From assembly GCA_002317385.1 (NCBI GenBank), contig DCJH01000063.1:4785-18283 (forward strand): DNA of 13,499 bases. Direction: 5' to 3'. This stretch comes from Prevotella sp. UBA1705 (lineage in GTDB: Bacteria; Bacteroidota; Bacteroidia; Bacteroidales; Bacteroidaceae). The first letter of the stretch is position 1; each line of letters starts with the position of its first letter. This document shows positions 1-5,871 of the stretch, piece by piece. A program made the translations under genes and the position numbers. The notes under the pieces are model-generated. The model saw nothing but the letters and a program-made list of their open reading frames with translations. It did not search any database and had not been told where the DNA came from.

Positions 1-22
1 GGTTCAAGCCCATCCTGGAGCG
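1..22 (+). tRNA. 3' end of a tRNA gene (partial, isotype unknown)
   Basis: The window opens inside what reads as the T-arm and acceptor stem of a tRNA. Bases 2-9 give the conserved G-TTCAAGC (G53 plus the seven-base T-loop), 10-14 the 3' half of the T-stem, 15-21 (CTGGAGC) the 3' half of the acceptor stem, and 22 a G discriminator. No CCA is encoded. The 5' strands of both stems, the anticodon and most of the gene lie outside, so pairing cannot be tested and the amino acid is unknown. The terminator directly after it supports the call. Confidence 0.6.
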
Positions 23-26
23 CAAG

Positions 27-56
27 AAAAGGATTACTTCGGTAATCCTTTTTTTA
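27..56 (+). terminator. Rho-independent terminator with a UUCG tetraloop
   Basis: GGATTAC (31-37) pairs perfectly with GTAATCC (42-48) around a TTCG tetraloop (38-41). It is preceded by AAAA (27-30) and followed by seven T (49-55). This is a textbook intrinsic terminator, placed to end the tRNA transcript entering from the left. The A-run before it gives partial function on the other strand. Confidence 0.93.
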
Positions 57-175
57 TTTCCATACATTTGAAATCAGCGACTTACATCATTTGTTGGGTA
101 GAGACTTAGATACGAAGTGGCGCATATTGTAAGAATGTAACATCTGCGACAAATCTAATAAATATGTAAATGAGC

Positions 176-206
176 TTTGTTAGACTATTCTAAACCATTA
201 TATTTG
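176..206 (+). promoter_or_regulatory. Bacteroidota-type promoter of the lipoprotein/membrane protein pair
   Basis: TTTG at 176-179 (-33 box) and TATATTTG at 199-206 (a match to the -7 consensus TAnnTTTG) are separated by 19 bp, the spacing known for the primary sigma factor of this phylum. Transcription would start near 212-216, about 30 bases before the ATG at 243. Confidence 0.75.
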
Positions 207-242
207 TAATTTATATAATAATAGATATCATAGTTTATCAGC

Positions 243-1064
243 ATGCAAAAAGAAAGAATATGGATTATTTCGGGTATTGCGCGGCAGCTATGCGTACTGA
301 TTATATTCTTCTTAGGAATATTAGTCTTTACGTCTTGCAATAAAGTGAAGGAGGCCTACAGGGAGACCTTTAAAGACCACGACGACGTGCAAAAGGAGTT
401 GATAGACGTGTTTAACATGAAGGAACAGTCTGCCGACCCATCGAAAGAGTTGAAGATTAACAAGAAGTTGCTCCTTGATCAATATGCCAAGATCCTTGAA
501 ACACAGTTCCCACAGCTTACTGGGAAGCAGAAGGACAGCACACTTAGCATGATTGGCAGAGGGATAGACCAGTGGTCTCAGGATAGTGTTTCCCTGCTGT
601 TTCAGCAAAAGTCATTGGCTCAAATCGAGGCAGAACTGTATAAATTTCTCAATACAGAGGAGATAATGGTATATCCAGGTGTAGTGTTTATCGAACACAA
701 CAGGGTTCGACTCACTGCCATCAATCCTGCTCGTCGGCAGGAATCCGACTGGTATTGGTATGAGACTAAGACCGGAAAATGGAGAAAGGAAAGTCCTATA
801 AAACTAACTCAGCAACAGCAGAAGGAGATAGAGGCTGAGCAGTTCTCCCTTCGGTCAATGCATTTAGCTACAACAGCTCACACTGTGCTTAACGAGGCTT
901 TGAAGCGTTTGGCCGAAATTGAAGGGGCTGAAACTCCGACAACCCTCACCTACTTCCATCATCCTCATAAGCAATATTGGTATGTAATGCTTCAAGGCGC
1001 ACGAGCTGACTATATCTTAGAGACTGACAAGGATGGTAAGGTGACGCGGTTTGAGAGAAGATGA
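243..1064 (+). CDS. Predicted lipoprotein of unknown function
   Basis: A 273-residue protein I do not recognise as a named family. A basic N-terminus (MQKERIW), a hydrophobic stretch of about residues 17-30 and VFTSC with Cys32 make a type II (lipoprotein) signal, so the mature protein is probably anchored to a membrane by Cys32. The mature part is hydrophilic and charged. A mainly helical region (about 45-135) is followed by an aromatic-rich segment around 140-185 containing YPGVVF and DWYWYE, and a C-terminal segment with YWYVML and YILETDKDGKV that looks like a short beta region. The ATG at 243 follows an A/T-rich leader and the promoter at 176-206. The next gene starts 37 bp downstream on the same strand, so the two are probably co-transcribed. 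The function is unknown; the gene reading frame and the lipoprotein signal are well supported. Confidence 0.85.
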   Translation: MQKERIWIISGIARQLCVLIIFFLGILVFTSCNKVKEAYRETFKDHDDVQKELIDVFNMKEQSADPSKELKINKKLLLDQYAKILETQFPQLTGKQKDSTLSMIGRGIDQWSQDSVSLLFQQKSLAQIEAELYKFLNTEEIMVYPGVVFIEHNRVRLTAINPARRQESDWYWYETKTGKWRKESPIKLTQQQQKEIEAEQFSLRSMHLATTAHTVLNEALKRLAEIEGAETPTTLTYFHHPHKQYWYVMLQGARADYILETDKDGKVTRFERR

Positions 1065-1101
1065 GGTACGAACTGTAAGTTTTTAAAGAGTCATTTGAGT
1101 T

Positions 1102-2031
1102 ATGGGTAATAGATTTGTCTTCTGGTATTCGTTTTTCTTCGTCTATATATTTCCCCTGATATTTAGCTACGTAGGCTTGTGGGGCTGGAATGCCACATGG
1201 GCAACCCTATCCGTCGTCGTAGGCTTAACGGGGTGGTGTTGGTATATCACGTGGCTCTATAAGAGGTATATTAGGGAGCCTCGCCTGCTGAGGGATGAGG
1301 CTCGGAGAGTGCACGAGGAGGGAAAACTGGTAGATGCAAAGATTGTAGACATCGTTTCGAGGAAAGAGAATAGCAGGGGAGAGGTTGACTATGAACTAAA
1401 ATTGTCTTTCCCAAACCTGGCAGGTACCCCTGTGTCTGTTAACTTTGAGTTGACTGATTCCCAGCCACATCTGCGGCGTTTCGAGATTGGGAAGGATATC
1501 TCTATGCGTCTTAACACGCAGACTGAGGCAAAGGTGCCATTGACCATCGACGGCGGAGAGATAGAGATGGTCGCTTCCCCACACCGCTGGTTAATCCCAT
1601 TTACCGTGTTGTATGCAGTCGCAACCTTCTTGATTATGTATGCCATCTACAGTGATGGCAAAGGATGGAGATGGGTTACACTATACAATCCTTGGGTATG
1701 TACGCCTTTTTGGGGATATTCTATCTATCGTACAATTAGTGGTTTGGCAGGTAAATTTGGAAGAGACAAAACCAAAAAGGGATTATACAACCTATTGTTG
1801 CATGGAATAGAGACTACAGGGAAAATCACTAAAGTTTCCCAAACAGGCCTGTATCTCAACGAACAGCCTGAGGTGAAATTGCTTATGAGCTACATGGATC
1901 TGCATGGAACGACCCATTATGTGGAACAAAAGAAGATTGTCTTGCTATCTGATATGCATCGTTACCAGCTCGGTGAAGCAAAGTTGCTGTATCTTCCTTC
2001 CAATCCACAAATGGTAGAGCTGTTGATATAG
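1102..2031 (+). CDS. Membrane protein with two repeated [two-TM + beta domain] units, DUF3592-like
   Basis: A 309-residue protein with two hydrophobic pairs, at about residues 7-28 plus 33-53 and 162-184 plus 192-212. Each pair is followed by a soluble domain, at about 70-150 and 232-309. The soluble domains look like diverged copies. Both begin with a Gly-rich strand (EGKLVDAKIVDIV; HGIETTGKITKV), continue with a strand and a GT-containing turn (LSFPNLAGTPVSV; MSYMDLHGTTHYV), and then have a basic stretch before G (RRFEIG; HRYQLG) leading into L-x-x-L/Y. The pattern recalls DUF3592-type domains of membrane proteins, but that is a resemblance by eye. The role is unknown. It follows the lipoprotein gene by 37 bp and probably shares its promoter. 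The base composition of both genes is visibly more AT-rich than that of the glycosidase and transporter genes in this window. Confidence 0.83.
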   Translation: MGNRFVFWYSFFFVYIFPLIFSYVGLWGWNATWATLSVVVGLTGWCWYITWLYKRYIREPRLLRDEARRVHEEGKLVDAKIVDIVSRKENSRGEVDYELKLSFPNLAGTPVSVNFELTDSQPHLRRFEIGKDISMRLNTQTEAKVPLTIDGGEIEMVASPHRWLIPFTVLYAVATFLIMYAIYSDGKGWRWVTLYNPWVCTPFWGYSIYRTISGLAGKFGRDKTKKGLYNLLLHGIETTGKITKVSQTGLYLNEQPEVKLLMSYMDLHGTTHYVEQKKIVLLSDMHRYQLGEAKLLYLPSNPQMVELLI

Positions 2032-2190
2032 ATAGATAACGAGCACTGTACAAATACGTTGAGCAATGTGGATACGGATGCAAACGGTCTATCATCGACA
2101 ATAACTATCTCTCTCTTGCGTAGGTTGACTTTCATCTTGGACCATTCAATATGCTGGATGCCACGGCTCTTTTCCGCAATCCGAAGGGGC

Positions 2191-2222
2191 AAAAGCCAAG
2201 GCCTCCCACACTGGAGAGGCCT
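2191..2222 (-). terminator. Probable weak terminator downstream of the GH109 gene
   Basis: AGGCCTC (2199-2205) and GAGGCCT (2216-2222) form a perfect 7-bp stem with a 10-base loop, 15 bases past the GH109 stop codon. Read on the minus strand the stem is followed by TGGCTTTTGCC (T-run at 2194-2191). The plus-strand side has no T-run, so the hairpin suits the minus-strand gene better than the convergent membrane-protein gene. Confidence 0.55.
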
Positions 2223-2237
2223 AAGATGCGGTGCGGA

Positions 2238-3638
2238 CTATTCGGCAAAATGATAGCTGAACCCCTTGATTCTGTCCCAGGCGCCACGTGTAAAATCGGG
2301 CACAGCCACTGGTGCGGAGTGGTGGGCGATGGATATTCTCGACAGTTCGCCGATGCAACACCATTCGGCCAGGTCGTAGACATCCATGTCGAGCGGCAAC
2401 CCATGGCGCAGGCAATAGACCAGACGATAGTCCATGATATAGTCCATTCCGCCGTGGCCACCCACCTTCTTGGCCGTGGCCTCCAGTTCTTTCACAAATT
2501 CCGGAGTGTAGTTCTCCAGCAGTTGCTTGCGCACCTCCTCCTTCACGGCCTCGTGAGCAGTAAGGTTTTCGTGGCTGATCTTCCCTTCGTTCTGCAGTTG
2601 CTGCGGTCGGAAGGCCAGTTCCTGAACAGGGTATTTGCTCGCGTAGCCCTCGGTTCCCACAATCTGGAACATGCGGTTATAGGGTCTCGGCGTCATCACA
2701 TTGTGCTGGATGAGCATCGTCTTGCCACGGGCCGTGCGTATCATGGTCGACGTCTGGTCGCCGTTCTGGAAATCAGTGCAGGGTGCGCCGGTCTGCGCCT
2801 CCACATGCTTCGGACCGTTCACTGCCTTGGTATCCATCGACACCAGATACTCCATGCGGTCGCCGCGATGGATGTTGAGCACCTGACAGTCGGGGCCGAT
2901 GCCATGCGTGGCATACACATCGCCGGCATGATGATGGTTGAAATCGAGTCGCCAGTTGTTCCAATAGTCCTTCCAATAGTCGTCGAGGTTGTGGATATAG
3001 GCACCTTCCACGTGCATCACCTCGCCGAAAAGCCCCTTCTGTGCCATGTTCAACGCGGCTATCTCAAAGAAGTCGTACACGCAGTTTTCGAGCATCATGC
3101 AGTGCTTGCGGGTGCGTTCCGAGGTGTTGATGAGGCTCCATATCTCCTCCAGACTCGTGGCTGCCGGCACCTCGATGGCCACGTTTTTGCCATGGTTCAT
3201 GGCATAGAGCGCCATCGGCGTATGGTTCACCCAGTCGGTCGCAATATATATAAGGTCTATATCGGCACGCTCGCACATCTTCTTATAGGCCTCCGCGCTG
3301 CCGCTGTAGGGCACGGCCCGATGGCGCCCGGCCCGCTCGAGAATCTTCTGTGCGCTGTCCACCTTGGCCGCATCGATATCGCAGAGCGCCACGATGTCGG
3401 TACCGGCAATCTGGCTCCAGCGCTCCACGGCACCCGGTCCACGCATGCCCAGTCCGATGAATCCCACGCGCACCACATCCATCTTGGGTACTGTGAGCTG
3501 CAGCACATCATGCTGTCCGGCCGGTCGTTTGGGCACTTTGGTCTGGATAACATCATTCTTTTTGGCCATCGTCTGCACCTGACAAGTCATCGTCAGGCAG
3601 GCCATGGATAACGCGAAACGCAGTAGGAGTCTATTCAT
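2238..3638 (-). CDS. Exported GH109-family glycosidase (NAD-dependent, Gfo/Idh/MocA fold)
   Basis: A 466-residue protein. GH109 enzymes, founded on alpha-N-acetylgalactosaminidases, remove terminal GalNAc by an NAD-assisted oxidation/elimination cycle without net redox. The Rossmann domain starts at about residue 55 with VGFIGLGMRG (dinucleotide-binding glycines 62, 64 and 67). The Gfo/Idh/MocA signature continues with EVPAAT (156-161). Family-typical segments follow: THGIGPD (244-250), NIHRGDR (255-261) and GHGGMDY (394-400), the last highly characteristic of GH109. Length agrees with the family (about 450-470). The start was set at the ATG at 3638 because it gives a plausible signal sequence (MNRLLLRFALSMACLTM); in-frame codons further upstream encode a charged, non-signal leader. 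No lipobox is convincing. No clear -7 element was found upstream. Substrate preference (alpha-GalNAc or another sugar) is not readable; family assignment is strong. Confidence 0.93.
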   Translation of the reverse strand: MNRLLLRFALSMACLTMTCQVQTMAKKNDVIQTKVPKRPAGQHDVLQLTVPKMDVVRVGFIGLGMRGPGAVERWSQIAGTDIVALCDIDAAKVDSAQKILERAGRHRAVPYSGSAEAYKKMCERADIDLIYIATDWVNHTPMALYAMNHGKNVAIEVPAATSLEEIWSLINTSERTRKHCMMLENCVYDFFEIAALNMAQKGLFGEVMHVEGAYIHNLDDYWKDYWNNWRLDFNHHHAGDVYATHGIGPDCQVLNIHRGDRMEYLVSMDTKAVNGPKHVEAQTGAPCTDFQNGDQTSTMIRTARGKTMLIQHNVMTPRPYNRMFQIVGTEGYASKYPVQELAFRPQQLQNEGKISHENLTAHEAVKEEVRKQLLENYTPEFVKELEATAKKVGGHGGMDYIMDYRLVYCLRHGLPLDMDVYDLAEWCCIGELSRISIAHHSAPVAVPDFTRGAWDRIKGFSYHFAE

Positions 3639-3891
3639 AGCAGTTGGATATTGTTTGATTCGATAGATTCTGGCGAGCACAATCAAGCATTTTTGCATCG
3701 GGAAACAGAGTTTGATCGAGCTGTCATCCCGCCGTTTGCACATGCTCACCACATTAAAAATGCGCAGTTCGCGTAATTATTGTATCGGAGTGGGAGTTTT
3801 TTTGCCAATCCTTTTGCCGAGATGAAATTGGAGTCATGTAGAAGTGGGACGCGGTTGCGCATCATGGAGTGAATTTAGGACTACCCAACGT

Positions 3892-3972
3892 ATGGGGTGT
3901 CACGCAGAGCCGCAGAAAGAAGGAGGTTGCGCAGAGGGTTTTCCCACACAGAGTTTGGGAGTCACTGGAGAC
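3892..3972 (+). repeat. Left copy of an ~80-bp inverted repeat
   Basis: The segment carries CACGCAGAGCCGCAG (3901-3915), a GGAGG..TGCGCAGAGGG middle part, CCACACAGAGTT (3944-3955) and GGGAGTCA. It aligns along its length with the reverse complement of 4267-4346 with roughly a dozen differences, about 85% identity by eye. The CGCAGAG...GCAG motif resembles short interspersed repeats seen between genes in many bacteria. Confidence 0.88.
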
Positions 3973-4222
3973 AAAAAAGGGAAATTCGCACAGCCAAATT
4001 CTTATAGAAATAACAACCATTGGGAGGCGCTATCCATCAAGAAAACCATTACCTGTCGGGAGAATAATAATCCAAACAGATAATGGCTTTCTTGTGTTTT
4101 AGTGGTGATGGATATTGAATATTGTCCTTTGCGGGTATGAGTTTCTATGAAATGTAAAGTTGGAAAAGACCATCATCTTTCAAGAAAATCGATTGAAAGA
4201 ATGGGGCTCCATGCGGCGGTGC

Positions 4223-4243
4223 GGACATGCACGGGGCATGTCC
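4223..4243. repeat. Short perfect hairpin inside the inverted-repeat structure
   Basis: GGACATGC (4223-4230) and GCATGTCC (4236-4243) are perfect 8-bp arms around ACGGG. There is no T-run on either side, so it is not a standard terminator. It sits just inside the right-hand 80-bp repeat. Confidence 0.7.
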
Positions 4244-4266
4244 TTACTGTGCCTCTGCCCTATTGA

Positions 4267-4346
4267 GTCTCTTATGACTCCCCAACTCTGTGTGGAAAAA
4301 CCCTACGCGCAGCCTCCATTTCCCTGCGGCTCTGCGTGAACCCCAT
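4267..4346 (-). repeat. Right copy of the ~80-bp inverted repeat
   Basis: The reverse complement reads ATGGGGTTCACGCAGAGCC..., through CCACACAGAGTT, to GAGAC, matching the left copy at 3892-3972 with about 85% identity and one- or two-base indels. It lies 27 bp beyond the cupin stop codon. Confidence 0.88.
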
Positions 4347-4367
4347 GCGCTCAGGCTCACCGCATGG
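4343..4367 (-). terminator. Hairpin just after the cupin stop codon, possible terminator
   Basis: CCATGCG (4343-4349) and CGCATGG (4361-4367) form a perfect 7-bp stem with an 11-base loop, 6 bases past the cupin stop. No T-run follows on the minus strand, so termination here would be weak or would need a factor. It may instead mark the outer edge of the repeat structure. Confidence 0.4.
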
Positions 4368-4373
4368 ACTCCT

Positions 4374-4820
4374 CTACCACTCCACCTTCTCCTGGAGAAT
4401 CACTCCATCGGTAGCATCGTCGGCCGTGAACGTGCCTCCGCGATACTGCACGCAGAGCATCAGGAGGGGCTCCGAGCCATTGTTGCGCACACTGCGCTTG
4501 CCTGCCGGGGCCACGCGAACCACCGAACCCTCCTCTACGGGGATGGTCTGGCCGTCTACCTGCACCTCTCCCCGTCCGCCAAGGAAGAAGTAGAGTTCCT
4601 CGTGGTTGATATGCGTGTGATAGAAACCCACCTCCTCTCCGGGATTGAAACAGGTGAAAGAGAACTGTCCACCCGTAGCACCCACGGCCTGACCACCAAA
4701 CACTTTGCCCGGAATCTGCACGTCGCCAAACTGGAACACGTAATCCTTCACCTCACTCATCTTACCAAAATCCACCGCGATGAAGTTCTCACCCTCGGCT
4801 CTCTTCTTCATTTCTTTCAT
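4374..4820 (-). CDS. Single-domain cupin protein, divergent from an HxlR regulator
   Basis: A 148-residue cytoplasmic protein (no signal peptide) that is essentially one cupin beta-barrel. Motif 1 is complete at about 65-81: GFYHTHINHEELYFFLGG, with likely metal ligands His68, His70 and Glu74. Motif 2 (98-114, GSVVRVAPAGKRSVRNN) keeps P-x-G and Asn, but the position of the fourth ligand, usually His, is Ser110. The metal site is therefore incomplete or built differently. Cupins of this size include small dioxygenases, sugar isomerases and binding proteins; the reaction cannot be named. The start chosen is the ATG at 4820: the longer frame would begin at a TTG (4856) that lies within the -7 promoter element. 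The divergent HxlR gene suggests this is its regulated target. Confidence 0.92.
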   Translation of the reverse strand: MKEMKKRAEGENFIAVDFGKMSEVKDYVFQFGDVQIPGKVFGGQAVGATGGQFSFTCFNPGEEVGFYHTHINHEELYFFLGGRGEVQVDGQTIPVEEGSVVRVAPAGKRSVRNNGSEPLLMLCVQYRGGTFTADDATDGVILQEKVEW

Positions 4821-4853
4821 TGTTTTTGTCGTTAATAATGGTTTTAACTGCTG

Positions 4854-4885
4854 CAAAATTAGACGAAATCATCCGTTCCCGCAAG
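4854..4885 (-). promoter_or_regulatory. Promoter of the cupin gene
   Basis: Read on the minus strand, TAATTTTG (4861-4854) matches the TAnnTTTG -7 consensus exactly. TTG (4884-4882, as CTTG from 4885) lies 20 bp upstream as the -33 box. The predicted leader to the ATG at 4820 is about 25-30 bases. The element overlaps the alternative TTG start, which argues against that start. Confidence 0.75.
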
Positions 4886-4898
4886 AACGTACCCGTGG

Positions 4899-4911
4899 GT
4901 AAGCCACTTAC
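4899..4911. promoter_or_regulatory. Candidate regulator-binding dyad upstream of the cupin promoter
   Basis: GTAAG-CCA-CTTAC is a perfect 5-3-5 dyad, lying 14 bp upstream of the cupin -33 box in the divergent HxlR/cupin intergenic region. Its arm length and spacing equal those of the dyad at 5009-5021. Binding by the HxlR protein is inference from position only. Confidence 0.35.
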
Positions 4912-5008
4912 TCCAAGGTTGGAAATGCGGACACGACGGGGCTCGACGTTTTCATATTTAACTTTAATTAACTCTCCCTTTCCACCCTTATTACTCTCTT
5001 TTAGTTAG

Positions 5009-5023
5009 AAAGTGTTACTTTTG
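5009..5023 (+). promoter_or_regulatory. -7 element of the HxlR gene with overlapping dyad
   Basis: TACTTTTG (5016-5023) matches TAnnTTTG, 23 bp before the ATG at 5047. A clear -33 box is not visible (TTAC at 4991-4994 is the best, with a 21-bp spacer). AAAGT-GTT-ACTTT (5009-5021) is a perfect 5-3-5 dyad overlapping the -7 element, a place where a repressor would block its own transcription. Confidence 0.6.
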
Positions 5024-5046
5024 CATGTAGATAACAAATATACACC

Positions 5047-5394
5047 ATGCCTCATAACAACCCCAACGGATATGATGCCTGCCCCATTCGGCAGGTGGTA
5101 AGCAAGTTCGGCGACAAGTGGTCGATGCTCATTCTCTCCACCCTCGACCAGAGTCAAAGCGGTGTGATGCGCTACACCGAGATTCAACGGCAGATGACCG
5201 ACTGCTCGCAGAAGATGCTCTCGCAGACCCTTCGCAACCTCGAAGCGGCCCACCTCGTCAGCCGCAAGGCCTATCCCGAGGTGCCGCCCCGCGTGGAATA
5301 CTCCCTCACCGACCTCGGGCGCTCCCTCATGCCCAGCCTCAACAGCCTCATCCAATGGGCTCTCGCCAACTTCGAAAAGGTGGTTGTGGCGTAG
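5047..5394 (+). CDS. HxlR-family winged-helix transcriptional regulator
   Basis: A 115-residue DNA-binding protein of normal length for HxlR regulators, which act as dimers. Family marks run throughout: CPIRQVVSKFGDKWSMLIL (12-30), the helix-turn-helix part SQKMLSQTLRNLEAAHLV (54-71) and the wing YPEVPPRVEYSLTDLGRSL (76-94), nearly identical to the family consensus. Cys12 sits at the N-terminal position where redox- or electrophile-sensing members (the YodB and HypR type) carry their reactive cysteine; a second cysteine is Cys53 before the recognition helix. The gene is divergent from the cupin gene with 226 bp between start codons, the usual arrangement for a regulator and its target. Stop at 5394 is followed by a repeat-rich gap. 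Family assignment is secure; the inducer is unknown. Confidence 0.95.
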   Translation: MPHNNPNGYDACPIRQVVSKFGDKWSMLILSTLDQSQSGVMRYTEIQRQMTDCSQKMLSQTLRNLEAAHLVSRKAYPEVPPRVEYSLTDLGRSLMPSLNSLIQWALANFEKVVVA

Positions 5395-5460
5395 GGACAG
5401 GCCGACGTTTGACAGGCACAAGTGCCTCCTCTGCCCACATGCTCTATCTACCCCTTCTGA

Positions 5461-5541
5461 AATAAGGTACTAATCGCGCTGCGATTAGGTAGTAATCGCC
5501 TTGCCTTTAGTACCTTTTCGCCATGCGATTAGTACCTTATT
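5461..5541. repeat. Nested palindromic repeat cluster
   Basis: The outer arms AATAAGGTACTAATCGC (5461-5477) and GCGATTAGTACCTTATT (5525-5541) are a perfect 17-bp inverted repeat. Inside are GCGATTA (5481-5487) with TAATCGC (5493-5499), a second perfect dyad, and another TTTAGTACCTTTTCGC copy (5506-5521). The word TAATCGC or its complement occurs four times and AGTACCTT or its complement three times in 81 bp. Confidence 0.9.
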
Positions 5542-5572
5542 GCAAAGGCATCAGTATGGCTTGCCTTTTGAG

Positions 5573-5638
5573 CAACGGAATCCTTTTGTTTGAACAACTG
5601 AATCCTTTTTTATTAACAACGGATTTAACGGAAGAAAC
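5573..5638. repeat. 22-bp tandem direct repeat, two good copies and a degenerate third
   Basis: Units start at 5573, 5595 and 5617, exactly 22 bp apart. The first two are CAACGGAATCCTTTT and CAACTGAATCCTTTT followed by seven less conserved bases. The third keeps CAACGGAT and then drifts into ACGGAA-rich sequence. Confidence 0.8.
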
Positions 5639-5764
5639 GGAACCATTGTTCTAAAAAAAAAGAAGGCGGTAATCACCTCACGATTAGCCTATAATCCTCC
5701 GATGTTGACCACCCCATCCCGCAGCCGCTACGGCGCGGTCGCGGAGAAAGCGGCATCTAACGCA

Positions 5765-5807
5765 AAGGAATTCTGCATCCGGCGCGTGGCCTTCTGCAGA
5801 ATTCCTT
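5765..5807. repeat. 13-bp perfect inverted repeat near the GH3 3' end
   Basis: AAGGAATTCTGCA (5765-5777) and TGCAGAATTCCTT (5795-5807) pair perfectly around a 17-base GC-rich loop. It lies 65 bp past the GH3 stop codon. Neither side has a T-run, so it may protect the transcript end or be a mobile-repeat remnant rather than an intrinsic terminator. Confidence 0.85.
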
Positions 5808-5871
5808 GTTGTCGAGTCCGGCGACATTCATCGGCGGGCCCTGTCCCTTGCGGGAATCATTCTAACTTTCT

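Larger units (their letters stand above)
3639..4373. other. 735-bp non-coding interval with an inverted-repeat structure
   Basis: This interval lies upstream of the GH109 gene and downstream of the cupin gene, both on the minus strand. It holds no convincing gene: short open frames at about 3844-4102 run through the left repeat and have low-complexity, family-less translations. Its content is two ~80-bp repeats in opposite orientation (3892-3972 and 4267-4346), an AT-rich core of about 294 bp between them, and small hairpins at 4223-4243 and 4343-4367. The leader of the GH109 gene must lie between about 3639 and 3890, but no good TAnnTTTG element was seen there. Confidence 0.75.
5395..5871. 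other. 477-bp repeat-filled interval between convergent genes
   Basis: No gene is supported here. The interval contains a palindromic cluster (5461-5541), a 22-bp tandem repeat (5573-5638), a run of nine A (5653-5661 region), further degenerate copies of GATTA/TAATC words (5668-5700), and a 13-bp hairpin (5765-5807). No structure has the hairpin-plus-T-run form of a strong intrinsic terminator for either flanking gene. Confidence 0.75.

Noticed and set aside
1..60. Possible integration site (att) in the tRNA 3' end
   Set aside because: No second copy of the tRNA 3' sequence and no integrase gene were found in the window, so an integrated island is not demonstrated.
2151..3611. Plus-strand open frame of about 486 codons antisense to the GH109 gene
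   Set aside because: The translation is His-rich and without family features, whereas the minus strand encodes GH109 motifs throughout. It is a mirror frame of a GC-rich gene.
3844..4102. Two short overlapping plus-strand open frames in the gap upstream of GH109
   Set aside because: They run through the left inverted repeat, lack a promoter and have translations without family features.
4821..4856. Longer cupin start (TTG at 4856) adding 12 residues
   Set aside because: The TTG lies inside the -7 promoter element on the same strand, so it would not be in the mRNA. The ATG at 4820 is preferred.
5461..5638. CRISPR array
   Set aside because: The repeats are nested palindromes and a 22-bp tandem without unique spacers of uniform length, and there are no cas genes nearby.
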